In this document: positions 24,960 to 34,736 of the stretch, in pieces
Numbering within the stretch: the stretch's first letter is position 1
How the letters are laid out: every line of letters starts with the position of its first letter
Assembly (NCBI RefSeq): GCF_004331485.1
Contig: NZ_SJKD01000009.1
Span: 1 to 64,000 of the forward strand
Source: Kribbella capetownensis
Lineage (GTDB): Bacteria > Actinomycetota > Actinomycetes > Propionibacteriales > Kribbellaceae
Direction: 5' to 3'
Length of the DNA stretch: 64,000 nt
The notes under the pieces: generated by a model
Seen by the model: only the letters and a program-made list of their open reading frames with translations
The model's database searches: none
What the model was told of the DNA's origin: nothing
Translations under genes and position numbers: made by a program

Positions 24960-25469
24960 ATGACGACTGTCTATGACTTCAGCGCGCGCCGGATCGAAGG
25001 CAATGAACAGTCTCTTGCCGAATTCCGCGACCAGGTGCTCCTGGTGGTGAACACGGCGTCGCAGTGTGCCCAGACTCCGCAGTACACGGGGTTGCAGAAG
25101 CTCTACAAGGCTTACCGTAGACAAGGCTTCTCGGTACTGGGTTTCCCCTGCGACCAGTTCGGCCACCAGGAGCCTGGTGACGAGACCGAGATCGCGAACT
25201 TCTGCTCGACGATCTATCACGTCACGTTCCCCATGTTCGCCAAGATCGATGTGAACGGGTCCAAGACGCTTCCGCTGTTCAACTGGCTCAAGCGTGAGCA
25301 GGGAGGCCTGCTCGGCGGGCGGATCAAGTGGAACTTCACCAAGTTCCTGATCGGCCGTGACGGCGGCGTGATCGCCCGCTACGCCCCGACCCACGCACCG
25401 GAGAAACTCGCCGACAAGATCGAGGCGGCACTGGCGATTCCCGCACCGTCCCGGGAATCGAACGACTGA
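24960..25469 (+). CDS. Glutathione peroxidase family protein
   Basis: A 169-residue thioredoxin-fold peroxidase. The peroxidatic cysteine is Cys36 in NTASQCAQT, followed by the LGFPCDQFGHQEPG motif with a second cysteine, and IKWNFTKFLIGRDG carries the active-site Trp and Asn. It is a Cys, not Sec, enzyme. Actinobacteria lack glutathione, so it probably uses thioredoxin or mycothiol-linked reductants. It starts about 50 bp after lexA. Confidence 0.9.
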   Translation: MTTVYDFSARRIEGNEQSLAEFRDQVLLVVNTASQCAQTPQYTGLQKLYKAYRRQGFSVLGFPCDQFGHQEPGDETEIANFCSTIYHVTFPMFAKIDVNGSKTLPLFNWLKREQGGLLGGRIKWNFTKFLIGRDGGVIARYAPTHAPEKLADKIEAALAIPAPSRESND

Positions 25470-25659
25470 ACCATCCGGCGCGGTTCCCGGGGGGAATCGT
25501 CGCCGCAGGCAACGGTCGTTGACGTGAAGAGCACTGAAGTTCCTTCCGCCGTTGCCGAAATGTCGTTGCGGAATGAGACACCTGAACATCGACCGTCTCA
25601 GCGCAACGCAAATCTCTCCGAATTCCGGACAGTGTCGGCAGCGACCGGCCCGGCGCAAT

Positions 25660-26637
25660 TCAGCGGTCGACGAGAACCGCGTCGGCGTTGATGTCCAGCC
25701 GCAGACCGCGCCAGACCGGATGACGCAGGCGGGAGTCCGCAGCCCACCCGGAGTAGGTCACCTCCGCGACCAGGACTGGGTCCAGCCAGTGCGCGATGCG
25801 GCGGTCGTGGGTCGGGATCGTCGAGGGGTCGAACGGCGGAGCGCCGATCTCGAGGCCGGCCAGCTCCGCGCTGAACATGTCGAGCGTGGCGAAGTCGAGG
25901 CCCGAGCCGACCTTCCCGATCAGGACCAGGTCACCACCCGGCTCGGAGTACGCACCGCAGTAGAACGACCCGATCTTGCCCTCGCGATTGCCTTCGCCCG
26001 GGTGCCAGCCGCAGAGGATGACGTCGCGGGTCAGCACCGGCTTGATCTTGATCCAGTCCGAACTGCGCCGGCCGGACAGGTAGCGCGACTTCCGGCGCTT
26101 CGCCACCACGCCTTCGAGCCCGGTCGACATCGCCACGTCCAGCGCCGCTCCCCCGTCGTCGAACGCCGGCGGCGTCTCCCAGAACGGGTCGCCGATGTCG
26201 AGCGAGTCCAGCAGCCCGCGGCGGTCGTCGTACGTTGCCTCCAGCAACCACTTGCCGTCGAAGCGGAGGACGTCGAACAGCCGGACCGAGACCGGCACCT
26301 GGGTGATCAAGTGCCGCAGCTGGCGCGGGTCCCGCACGTGCATCCGCCGTTGCAGCAGGCCGAACGACGGTGCGCCGTTCTCGTCCAGGGTGACGATCTC
26401 ACCATCGAGTACGGCGGGGAGTCGCAGGCCCGGGGCGTCGGCGAGACCGATCAGCTCGGGATAGCCGGCCGAGACATCGCGGCTGTTGCGCGACCACAGC
26501 CGGCAGACGCCGTCGTCCACCTCCGCGATCACGCGGATGCCGTCCCATTTCAGTTCGTACGACCAGCCCGCGCCGGATGGCATCTCCCCCAGGGAGGCCA
26601 TCATCGGCAGCACCGGAGGACTGGTCGCGGGACTCAT
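25660..26637 (-). CDS. ATP-dependent DNA ligase (LigC/LigD-ligase type)
   Basis: A 325-residue ligase with the adenylated Lys30 in ELKWDGIRV (motif I), LDGEIVTLD (motif III), GLEGVVAKR (motif IV) and SSDWIKIKP (motif V), followed by an OB-fold. It lacks the polymerase and nuclease domains of full LigD, so it is a stand-alone repair ligase. The start overlaps the dinG stop by ATGA, so the two are cotranscribed. Nick-sealing in repair is inferred from the family. Confidence 0.88.
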   Translation of the reverse strand: MSPATSPPVLPMMASLGEMPSGAGWSYELKWDGIRVIAEVDDGVCRLWSRNSRDVSAGYPELIGLADAPGLRLPAVLDGEIVTLDENGAPSFGLLQRRMHVRDPRQLRHLITQVPVSVRLFDVLRFDGKWLLEATYDDRRGLLDSLDIGDPFWETPPAFDDGGAALDVAMSTGLEGVVAKRRKSRYLSGRRSSDWIKIKPVLTRDVILCGWHPGEGNREGKIGSFYCGAYSEPGGDLVLIGKVGSGLDFATLDMFSAELAGLEIGAPPFDPSTIPTHDRRIAHWLDPVLVAEVTYSGWAADSRLRHPVWRGLRLDINADAVLVDR

Positions 26638-28631
26638 GTCGACTGCAACCGCTTCAAGGCGCCGAGCACTTTCTCACGATCGGCGGTCGGCCACATCGGA
26701 GGCAAGGAGGCGCGCAGATACGCGCCGTACCGCTGGGTGATGATGCGGGGGTCCAGGATCGCGACCACGCCACGGTCACTGCTGCGGCGGATCAGCCGGC
26801 CGGTCCCCTGCGCGAGCAGCAGTGCGGCATGGGTCGCGGCGACGGCCATGAAGCCGTTGCCGCCCGCCTCGTCGACGGCGCGCTGGCGGGCCGCCATCAG
26901 TGGCTCGTCCGGGCGCGGGAACGGGACGCGGTCGATGATCACCAGGTTGCAGGTCGAGCCTGGTACGTCGATGCCCTGCCACAGGGACAGCGTGCCGAAC
27001 AGGGACGTCTCCGGGTCGTCGACGAACTCGCGGGCCAACTCGCCCAGTTGCGCGTCTCCCTGGCAGAGCACCTTCAGGTCGGTCGCCTCGCGGACCGCGG
27101 CCGTCGCCGCCTCGGCCGCGCGGCGCGACGAGAACAGGCCGAGGGTCCGGCCACCGGCGGCCGTGATCAGGTCGATGATCTCGTCGAACTGCTTCTGCCC
27201 CAGTCCGTCGCGATGCGGTGGCGGCAGGTGCTTGGCGACGTACAGGATCGCCTGCTTCTCGTACTCGAACGGGGAGCCGACGTCGAGGCCGCGCCAGGGC
27301 AGCGGGCCGGTCTCGGAGCTCTCGCCGAGCTCCGGCATCTCGTCGTCGTCATCGAGTTTGTCCGCCGGGCGCAGGCCGACCTGGCGGGCGATCGCGTCGA
27401 AGTCGCCGCCGAGGGTGAGGGTCGCGGAGGTGAGTACGGCGGTCCGGTCCTTGAGCACGAGCTCGCGGAGCAGGCCGGCGACGGTGAGCGGCGCGATCCG
27501 GAGCTCGCGGCCGAAGCGGTCTCGGTCGGTCATCCAGACCACGTCGGCGTCGCTGAGCGCCGCGACGCGCTCGGAGACGTCGAAGATCTCCTTGACCGCG
27601 CCCTTCGACTGCCGCTTCGCGCCGTCGGGGTCGTCGTCCTTGTCGTCGGACTTCTTGTTCAGGTCGGAGTACAGCGAGCGGGCGGCGTCGCGGACCAGGG
27701 CGGCGGCCTCCAGCACCGCGGCGTTCGACGGCTCGATGCGGCCTTCGCGGGTGCTGTCGAGAGCGGCGCGGAGGGCGTCGGAGGCGTCGATCAGGTCGTC
27801 GGCCTTGTCGTCGTCGACGAAGCGGCGGGATCGTTTCGCGGCGCGCTCGACCATCTGCGGGGAGAGCTCGTCGCCGGCCGCGCCGGTGACGCGGGCGGGC
27901 AGCTCGTGCGCCTCGTCGACGATGATGACGTCGTGCTCGGGCAGCACGGTGCGGTTCTCGAACGCGTCGATCGAGAGCAGGGCGTGGTTCGTGATCACGA
28001 TGTCGGCCTTGCGGGCCTGGTCCTTGGCCTTCTCCGCGAAGCATTCCTCGCCGTACGGGCATTTCTGCGCGCCGAGGCACTCGCGAGCGGCGATGGCGAC
28101 CTGCTGCCAGGCTTGGTACTGGTGTGAGGGTGCGTGGTCGCGGTCGCCGGCCTTGCCGTCGAGCAGTTGCTGCTCCGCCCAGTCGCGCAGCTCGAGCACC
28201 TGCTGACCGATCTGGCCGGGCGGCGGGACGTCGATGAGCATCCCGTCGTCGTCCGGCGCACCCTCGCGGATCCGGTGCAGGCAGGCGTAGTTGTTGCGGC
28301 CCTTCTGGATCGCGTACGACGGTCTGCGCGGGAGGAGCTTCTCGGTCGCGTCCAGGAGCGCGGGGACGTCGCGGTCGACGAGCTGTGACTGGAGCGCGAG
28401 GGTCGCGGTGGACACGACGACGCGGCGGTCCTCGATCGCGTGCAGGAGCGCTGGGACGAGGTAGCCGAGCGACTTGCCGGTGCCGGTGCCGGCTTGCACC
28501 AGGAGATGTGAACCGTCGTGCATCGAGGTGTCGACGGCCTGCGCCATCTCCACCTGACCGGGCCTGGTCTGCCCGTTGATCCCCGACACAGCAGCCTCGA
28601 GCAGTTCCCGCACATCAACACCCACCGCCAC
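26634..28631 (-). CDS. dinG: DinG-family ATP-dependent DNA helicase
   Basis: A 665-residue superfamily 2 XPD-like helicase. Walker A is QAGTGTGKS with Lys53, the iron-sulfur-type cysteines are YACLH, ECLGAQKC and YGEEC, and Walker B is VDEAH. C-terminal helicase motifs include QGTGRLIRRSSDRG. The start is a GTG near 28631 without a clear ribosome site, so the exact N-terminus is uncertain. It is located near lexA in the conserved actinobacterial order. No SOS box was found in front of it. Confidence 0.9.
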   Translation of the reverse strand: MAVGVDVRELLEAAVSGINGQTRPGQVEMAQAVDTSMHDGSHLLVQAGTGTGKSLGYLVPALLHAIEDRRVVVSTATLALQSQLVDRDVPALLDATEKLLPRRPSYAIQKGRNNYACLHRIREGAPDDDGMLIDVPPPGQIGQQVLELRDWAEQQLLDGKAGDRDHAPSHQYQAWQQVAIAARECLGAQKCPYGEECFAEKAKDQARKADIVITNHALLSIDAFENRTVLPEHDVIIVDEAHELPARVTGAAGDELSPQMVERAAKRSRRFVDDDKADDLIDASDALRAALDSTREGRIEPSNAAVLEAAALVRDAARSLYSDLNKKSDDKDDDPDGAKRQSKGAVKEIFDVSERVAALSDADVVWMTDRDRFGRELRIAPLTVAGLLRELVLKDRTAVLTSATLTLGGDFDAIARQVGLRPADKLDDDDEMPELGESSETGPLPWRGLDVGSPFEYEKQAILYVAKHLPPPHRDGLGQKQFDEIIDLITAAGGRTLGLFSSRRAAEAATAAVREATDLKVLCQGDAQLGELAREFVDDPETSLFGTLSLWQGIDVPGSTCNLVIIDRVPFPRPDEPLMAARQRAVDEAGGNGFMAVAATHAALLLAQGTGRLIRRSSDRGVVAILDPRIITQRYGAYLRASLPPMWPTADREKVLGALKRLQST

Positions 28632-28695
28632 ACCCTAGCCCGCCCGACGGACAGATTTCTGTTCGGAGGGCGCGGGTGTGGATAACGCTGGACGG

Positions 28696-30996
28696 CTAAA
28701 CGACGGCGCCTCGGTCGGGTTGGGTGTCTCGGTCTACTTGGGGGCGTTTGGGGCGTGGGGGTGGGGCTGGGTAGCGGCGTTCCAGCTCCAGCAGTAAGGG
28801 GGCTGCGGTGAGGTTGGAGGAGTAGGTGCCGACGAGGATGCCCAGGAGCAGGGCGAGGGCGAAGTCGGCCAGGGAGTCGCCGCCCAGGAAGAGGAGGGCG
28901 CTGAGGATGAAGAGGGTGGAGATACCGGTGTTGATGGTCCGGGGCAGGACATTGACGATGGCGGTGTCGATGACCGGGCCGAGGTTCTCGGTGGAGCGGG
29001 CGTTGCGGGTCTCGCGGATGCGGTCGAAGACGACCACCGAGTCGTTCACCGTGTAGCCGATGATCGTGAGGATCGCGGCCAGGAAGATCCCGTCGACCGG
29101 TTTGCCGGTCCACGCGAACACGCCGACCACGACCGCGACGTTCTGCAGCAACGCCAGCACCGCGCCGGCACCGAACGTCCATCGGAACCGCGCGGCGAGA
29201 TAGATCAACTGCGCTAGCAGCGCGATCCCGAGGGCGATCAGGCCCTTGTTCCGCAGTTCCTCACCCAGCGAAGGCCCGATGCTCTCGTTGCGCACCAGTT
29301 CCGTACCGCCACCGATCTCGGCGATCGACTCGCGGATCTTCTCCGCCTCGTCGTCGCTGATCGTGCCGGTCCGCACGGTGATGTCGTCGGCGCCGGACGC
29401 CTGCACCACCGCGTTCGGGTACCCCGCGTCGGCGACCGCGGCCCGCGCCTGGTCCGGCGTGATGCGCTGCGCCGTGCTCACCTCGAGCAGCCGTCCACCG
29501 GTGAACTCGATGCCGAGATTCAGCCCGCGTACGGCGACCCCCGCGAGACTCACGATGATGGCGACAGCCGTGATCAGCAGCCAGCGACGGCTGTGCTTCA
29601 TCAACGACGGACGCCGCGCCTCCAGCCAGGTCCGGACCCGCCCGTGCCCCGCGATCCCACTGATCCGCGGGTGCCGCACCACAAACCCCCGCGACACCGC
29701 GAACTCCGCCAGCACGCGAGTCACGACCAGTGCGGACAACATCGAGGCCACCACACCGATGCTCAGCGTGACACCGAACCCGCGGACCGGCCCGGCAGCC
29801 AGGAAGAACAACAGCCCAGCAGCCAGCAAGGTGGTGATGTTCGAGTCGGCGATCGCGGACAGCGCGTTCTGGAACCCACTCCGCAGCGACCGTCGCAGCC
29901 CGTCCGTCCGCCCCGCGATGTAGTCCTCACGCGCCCGTTCGAACACCAGCACGTTCGCATCGACCGCCATACCGATGGCCAGCACGAAACCGGCCAATCC
30001 GGGCAACGTGAGCGTCGCCCCGAGCGCGGTCAGGGCCGCGTACGACATCCCGGCGTACCCGATCAGGCCGAAGACCGCCATCAGGCCGACCAGGCGGTAG
30101 ACCATCACGATGAACAGCGCGGTGAGTGCCAGACCGATGACGGCGGCCAGCGCGCTCGCCTGGATCGCGTCCTGTCCGAGCGACGGGCCGACCGTGCGCT
30201 GGTCGATGACCTCGACCGGCACCGGCAGCGCCCCGCCGGAAATCAGCGCGGCCAGGTCCTTCGCCTGCTCCTCGTTGAACGAGCCCGAGATCGTCGTGCT
30301 GCCGCCGCCGATGCCGACGTTGCACAGCTGGCTGCCGCCGTTCGGGTCCACCTGCGGCGCACTGATGATCTCGTTGTCGAGCACGATCGCGATCAGCCGC
30401 TGCGGCGTGTTCAGCGGCTGGCAGGCGGCCTGGCCGGTGATCGCGGCCCAGGTCTTGCCACCGTCGCCCTTGAAGTTCATCTCGACGAACCAGCCCATGG
30501 CGGCCTGCTGCGGGTCGAGCCGGCCCTCGGCGCCGCTGACCATCTCGCCCGTCATCGCGGGCTTGGCCAGCCGGAGGAACCCCTGCCCGGTGTCGCTGGG
30601 CAGATAGACCTCTCCGGCGGCCGGTTTGGCCGGCTTCGTCGCGACCTGGTCGAGCACCTCGTGGAAGGTGAGCTGTGCGGTCTTGCCGATCACCTGCGCG
30701 GCCTCGCGCGGATCCTGGACGCCGGGCAGCTCGACGATGATCCGGTTCTCGCCCTGGCGCGTCACGTTCGGCTCGCTGACGCCGAGCGCGTCGATCCGCC
30801 GGTGCAGCACCTGGGTGGCCTTGTCGGTGGTGTTCTTGTCCGCCTTGACCGTCGGCGAATCCTTCGCCTCCAGCACGATCTGCGTTCCGCCGCGCAGGTC
30901 CAGGCCGAGCTGCGGCTTGGCCGTCAGCACGACGTACGTCGAGGCTGCCAGCACGAAGAACGCCAGCAGCGCGCGGACGAGGGACGACCGGTTCAC
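28696..30996 (-). CDS. secDF: Fused SecD-SecF protein-export membrane protein
   Basis: A 766-residue RND-type membrane protein, SecD and SecF in one chain, that uses the proton gradient to help pull exported proteins across the membrane. SecD marks are LGLDLRGGTQIVLE and the six-helix block with GMAVDANVLVFERARED. SecF marks are GLNLGIEFTGG and GYTVNDSVVVFDRIRET. The GTG at 30996 has GGAGG five bases upstream. It is not beside yajC or ruvABC, so it is probably a second SecDF in addition to split secD/secF elsewhere (an inference that needs the genome). Confidence 0.92.
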   Translation of the reverse strand: MNRSSLVRALLAFFVLAASTYVVLTAKPQLGLDLRGGTQIVLEAKDSPTVKADKNTTDKATQVLHRRIDALGVSEPNVTRQGENRIIVELPGVQDPREAAQVIGKTAQLTFHEVLDQVATKPAKPAAGEVYLPSDTGQGFLRLAKPAMTGEMVSGAEGRLDPQQAAMGWFVEMNFKGDGGKTWAAITGQAACQPLNTPQRLIAIVLDNEIISAPQVDPNGGSQLCNVGIGGGSTTISGSFNEEQAKDLAALISGGALPVPVEVIDQRTVGPSLGQDAIQASALAAVIGLALTALFIVMVYRLVGLMAVFGLIGYAGMSYAALTALGATLTLPGLAGFVLAIGMAVDANVLVFERAREDYIAGRTDGLRRSLRSGFQNALSAIADSNITTLLAAGLLFFLAAGPVRGFGVTLSIGVVASMLSALVVTRVLAEFAVSRGFVVRHPRISGIAGHGRVRTWLEARRPSLMKHSRRWLLITAVAIIVSLAGVAVRGLNLGIEFTGGRLLEVSTAQRITPDQARAAVADAGYPNAVVQASGADDITVRTGTISDDEAEKIRESIAEIGGGTELVRNESIGPSLGEELRNKGLIALGIALLAQLIYLAARFRWTFGAGAVLALLQNVAVVVGVFAWTGKPVDGIFLAAILTIIGYTVNDSVVVFDRIRETRNARSTENLGPVIDTAIVNVLPRTINTGISTLFILSALLFLGGDSLADFALALLLGILVGTYSSNLTAAPLLLELERRYPAPPPRPKRPQVDRDTQPDRGAVV

Positions 30997-31069
30997 AACA
31001 GCCTCCGGAGGCTCTCGGCGAGGAGCGCTCAGTGTACGGAGCGGCCGCAAAAGTCCATTCGGCTCCGAA

Positions 31070-31705
31070 CTATTCCGGTGCGTCGATCCCGTGTTCGATC
31101 GCGTAGCGGACCAGCTCGGCCCGGTTGTGCAGCTGCAGCTTCCGCAGTGTGTTCTGCACGTGATTCTCCACCGTCCGGTGCGACAGGACGAGCCTGGTCG
31201 CGATCTGGCGAGCAGTCAGGCCGCGGGCAACCAGACGGAGCACCTCTGTCTCCCGCTCGGTCAGATGCGGCACCTCCGGCCCCGCACCGAGGCGTCGGTA
31301 CTCCCCCAGCAACAGTCCGGCCAGTCCGGCGCTGAACACCGCATCGCCTTCCGCAGTACGCCGTACTGCGTCGTCGAACTCGTCCAATGACGCCGACTTC
31401 ACCAGATAGCCGGAGGCTCCGTTCTTCACGGCGTCCAGTACGTCGCTCTGCTCGGCGCTGGCCGACAGCACCAGCACCCGGGTGTCCGGCAGCGCTGCCG
31501 TGATCTCACGGGTCGCGTCAACGCCGGACCCGTCGCCGAGCTGCAAATCCATCACCACGACGTCCGGCCGGGTAGCCAGCGCGATCTTCACCGCACCCGA
31601 CACGTCCGAGGCCGTCGCGCACACGTCGTACCCGCGGCTGCCCAGGTCCCGCGCCACGCCCTCGCGCCACATCGGATGGTCGTCGACGATCATCACGCGT
31701 GTCAT
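31070..31705 (-). CDS. NarL/LuxR-type response regulator
   Basis: A 211-residue regulator with a receiver domain (acidic pocket Asp8/Asp9, phosphoacceptor Asp53 in VVMDLQLGDG, Lys in GYLVKSAS) and a C-terminal LuxR HTH (LTERETEVLRLVARGL, LSHRTVENHVQNTLRKL). Its ATG overlaps the kinase stop by ATGA, so the pair is translationally coupled. It is probably the MacR-like partner of the MacS-type kinase. Targets unknown. Confidence 0.92.
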   Translation of the reverse strand: MTRVMIVDDHPMWREGVARDLGSRGYDVCATASDVSGAVKIALATRPDVVVMDLQLGDGSGVDATREITAALPDTRVLVLSASAEQSDVLDAVKNGASGYLVKSASLDEFDDAVRRTAEGDAVFSAGLAGLLLGEYRRLGAGPEVPHLTERETEVLRLVARGLTARQIATRLVLSHRTVENHVQNTLRKLQLHNRAELVRYAIEHGIDAPE

Positions 31706-32823
31706 GTAGCCACCTTCAGTTCCCACTCGGTTCCCTCGCCCGGGGCGGTCCGGACCATGACTGTGCCACCCAGATCGGCGATCCGGCCGCGGATCGACTG
31801 GCTGACGCCCAGGTGCCCGTCGACGCGGGCCTGCTCCAGCCGGGCAGGCGTCGTACCGATCCCGTCGTCGCGGATCGACACGACCACCTCCTCGCCAAGG
31901 TCCTCGACCACCAACCAGGACCGGGCATCCGGTCCGGCGTGCTTGTCCACGTTGCTCAGCGCTTCGTTGACCGCGGCCACCAGTTCGGCGGCGGTTGCGG
32001 CCGGCAACAGGACCGGCGCGGCAGGTACGACGACGTCCACCCGGGTGGTGGCCAGCGGCAACAACAGCCCGCACAGATCGACGCTGCCGCCCTCGCCGAG
32101 GGTCGGACGGGACGACATCAGGGTGCGCAGGGCAACTTCCTGCTCGGCAGCCAGCTCTGCCAGCTCCAGCGCCTCACCACCGATCGCCGTACCACGACGC
32201 TGTACCTGGGCGAGCACCTGCAGTACGCCGTCGTGGATGGACCGGCTGAGCCGGAGCCGCTCGGCGGTCGCGCTCTCCGTAGCGATCGCCTCGCGCAGAC
32301 GCGCTCCCGCCTGCCTCATGGTCGAGGCGGCGTACCCGACGACCAGACCGGCGACCAGGAGCAGTTGCACATTGCCGAGAATCTTCGGCATGTGGTCGAC
32401 ACCGCGTAGCGACAGCAGCGCCAAGCTCACGATCACGGCGCCGAGCAGACCGCCGTCCCGCCCGCGGGCGATGGCCAGCGCGAGCACCGGTCCGGCCGCC
32501 CACACCGAGGTCAGCACGGAGGCGCCCGCGCGGATGTCCAGTAGCGGCTGCGCGAGCAGGGTCGCGTACATGCAACCGACCGTGATGACCAGGTCGACGA
32601 ACGCCAGCCGGGTGTTGCGGCGTCCCCAGCGACGGCTGTAGCCGATCGAGGAGACGACGGTCCAGGCACCCATGACGGCCAGCTGCAGCACCGCCCCGGA
32701 CGGCCGGACGATCCCGTCCCACCGGGTCCAGACGCCGAAGCACGCGGACCCGAAGGCGATCACGCGGAAGGCGACCAGGGCACGCCACAACGGCTGCAGG
32801 AGGTCGACGGGGTCGGAGTTCAC
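31702..32823 (-). CDS. MacS-family sensor histidine kinase
   Basis: A 373-residue membrane kinase with an N-terminal region of about six hydrophobic segments (residues 12-170), then a HisKA_3 dimerisation motif (LRLSRSIHDGVLQVLAQVQ, His197) and an HATPase_c domain (ALSNVDKHAG N-box, IRDDGIG, LGVSQSIRGRIADLGG). The layout matches the MacS kinase family of actinobacteria, in which the signal is sensed in or near the membrane. It forms an operon with the response regulator. Signal unknown. Confidence 0.88.
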   Translation of the reverse strand: MNSDPVDLLQPLWRALVAFRVIAFGSACFGVWTRWDGIVRPSGAVLQLAVMGAWTVVSSIGYSRRWGRRNTRLAFVDLVITVGCMYATLLAQPLLDIRAGASVLTSVWAAGPVLALAIARGRDGGLLGAVIVSLALLSLRGVDHMPKILGNVQLLLVAGLVVGYAASTMRQAGARLREAIATESATAERLRLSRSIHDGVLQVLAQVQRRGTAIGGEALELAELAAEQEVALRTLMSSRPTLGEGGSVDLCGLLLPLATTRVDVVVPAAPVLLPAATAAELVAAVNEALSNVDKHAGPDARSWLVVEDLGEEVVVSIRDDGIGTTPARLEQARVDGHLGVSQSIRGRIADLGGTVMVRTAPGEGTEWELKVAT

Positions 32824-33057
32824 CGGGACAGTCTGCCAATCGACCGGCCCGCCGCGGCTGAGGCGTCGTACCGGACTGGTCAGGTAGCTCTACTCATGGC
32901 GCAGGATCCCCGCAGGTTTCCCGGATTCTCCGCCATCCACTTCAGCTCTGCCGGTTTTCGCCGTACTCTCGCGCAAACACGCTCGGGGGAGCTTCGATCA
33001 CGCCGCGTCACCATGCACTGGTGGCGCGGCGGCAGCGACCAAGCATGGAGGGGAATC

Positions 33058-34676
33058 GTGCGCAAGCTACCCGCCGGGTTGTTCAGCCTGGCCCTTGCGG
33101 CGACGTTCGGACTGAGTATGGCCTCGTCCGGCGCCGCCGCCCCGCCCTCAGGGGCTCCCGGAGCCACGAGCGCCAGTGAGCCGGTCCAGACGTCCGACGA
33201 GCTGTCGAGCCCGCTCGAGGACCAGCGTCGCGAACTGCGCCAGGAAGCACTGACCAAGGTCCTGAACGGCACCGCCAAGGCTGAGAAACGCGGCGCCAGC
33301 ACGGTCGTGAAGGTCGGCACCAAGTCGGCCGCGGCCAAGGGCCAGACCGGTCCCAAGGCCAAGCAGAAGGTCGACCAGTACGTCGAGCTGAGCCGGGAGA
33401 AGACCGACCGGATCTTCGTGATCCTGGCCGAGTTCGGCAACGAGCGGCACCCGAGCTACCCGGACAAGGACCAGGCCCCGAGCATCCCCGGCCCGGCGAC
33501 GTTCGAGGGACCGCTGCACCGGCCGACCTGAACGCGTGGGACAAGCTGCAGCTGGGCTGGCTGGACTACGAGATCGTCAACTCCGGCCAGAAGCGGACCG
33601 TCGAACTCGGCCCGCACGAGTACAACTCGAAGAAGGCCCAGGGGTTGGTGGTGACGCTGCCGAAGAAGGCGCGCGTCAACGAACTCGTGCCACCGGCGGC
33701 CGGGACCAAGTCGTGGTGGAGCGGCTCCGGCGACAACTTCACCCACACGATGAACCGCCAGGTCACGCTCCCGGCCGGAGCAGCGGCCAGCCTCACGTTC
33801 CAGGCCAACTGGGACATCGAGGACTGCGGTACGACGGCGTGTGACTACGCCTACGTCGAGGTGAACGACGGCACCGGCTACAAGCCGATCCCCGGCAGCA
33901 TCGCGAACGCGGCCGAGGGCAACGGCATCGACGGCAAGAGCAACGGCTGGCAGCCGGCGACCTTCGACCTGTCCGCCTACGCGGGCAAGACGGTCGGCCT
34001 GCAGTTCCGCTACACCACCGACCCGAACACCGGCGGCAAGGGCTTCTTCGCCGACGAGATCACCGTGACGTCCGGGACCACCACGGTGCTGACGTCGGGC
34101 GCGGAGACCTCGCCGGACGGCTGGACGCTGAACGGCTTCAGCGCCCAGGGAGCCAGCTTCACCAGCATGCACGACAACTACTACCTGGCGTCGCACATCA
34201 ACTACGTCGCCCAGGATCAGTACCTGAAGACCGGTCCGTACAACTTCGGCTGGCTGAACACCCTGCCGGACAAGGTCGAGCACTTCCCGTACCAGGACGG
34301 TCTGCTGGTCTGGTACTGGGACACCTCGTTCAACGACAACAACACCAACACCCACCCCGGCGGCGGACTGATCCTGCCGGTCGACTCGCACCCGACCCCG
34401 ATCAACCGGATCGACGGTCAGGTCTGGCGGCCGCGGGTCAGCGCGTACGACGCGCCGTTCGGTCTGGAGAAGGCGGACTCGTTCACCCTGCACATCAACG
34501 GGCAGGCGAGCTACGTCCGCGGTCAGGACGCCGTACCGACGTTCAACGACAGCAAGCAGTACTGGTCGGCGGACCTGCCGACGAGCAGCGTGAAGGTCCC
34601 GAACAACGGGGTCAACATCAAGGTCGTGTCCCGCAGCGGGACGACCATGAAGGTCCAGGTGTCGAAGCGCAGCTGA
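33058..34676 (+). pseudogene. Immune inhibitor A-like M6 metalloprotease, central catalytic part deleted
   Basis: The GTG at 33058 (GGAGGGG upstream) starts a signal peptide and M6 propeptide-like region reading DRIFVILAEFGNERHPSYPD, which stops at 33531 after GPLHRPT. The following frame reads PADLNAWDKLQLGWLDYE from about 33519 and continues as the C-terminal domains to 34676. Full-length M6 proteases carry between these segments the catalytic domain with HExxH. Here that domain (a few hundred codons, from family knowledge) is missing and the frame is shifted, so no active protease can be made. The junction lies at about 33514-33528. An assembly error is possible. A strong terminator follows. 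Confidence 0.8.
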
Positions 34677-34690
34677 CCTGCTGAGCACAA

Positions 34691-34729
34691 GAGGACGGCC
34701 CCGGGAGGATTCCTCCCGGGGCCGTCCTC
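34691..34729. terminator. Very strong bidirectional terminator
   Basis: An 18-bp perfect stem (34691-34708 with 34712-34729) closes on a 3-nt ATT loop. It lies between the M6 protease remnant (+) and hflX (-), both ending towards it. Confidence 0.85.
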
Positions 34730-34736
34730 TGTGGCC

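Noticed and set aside
25552..28206. 884-residue plus-strand frame
   Set aside because: Antisense to the ligase and dinG, which carry clear motifs.
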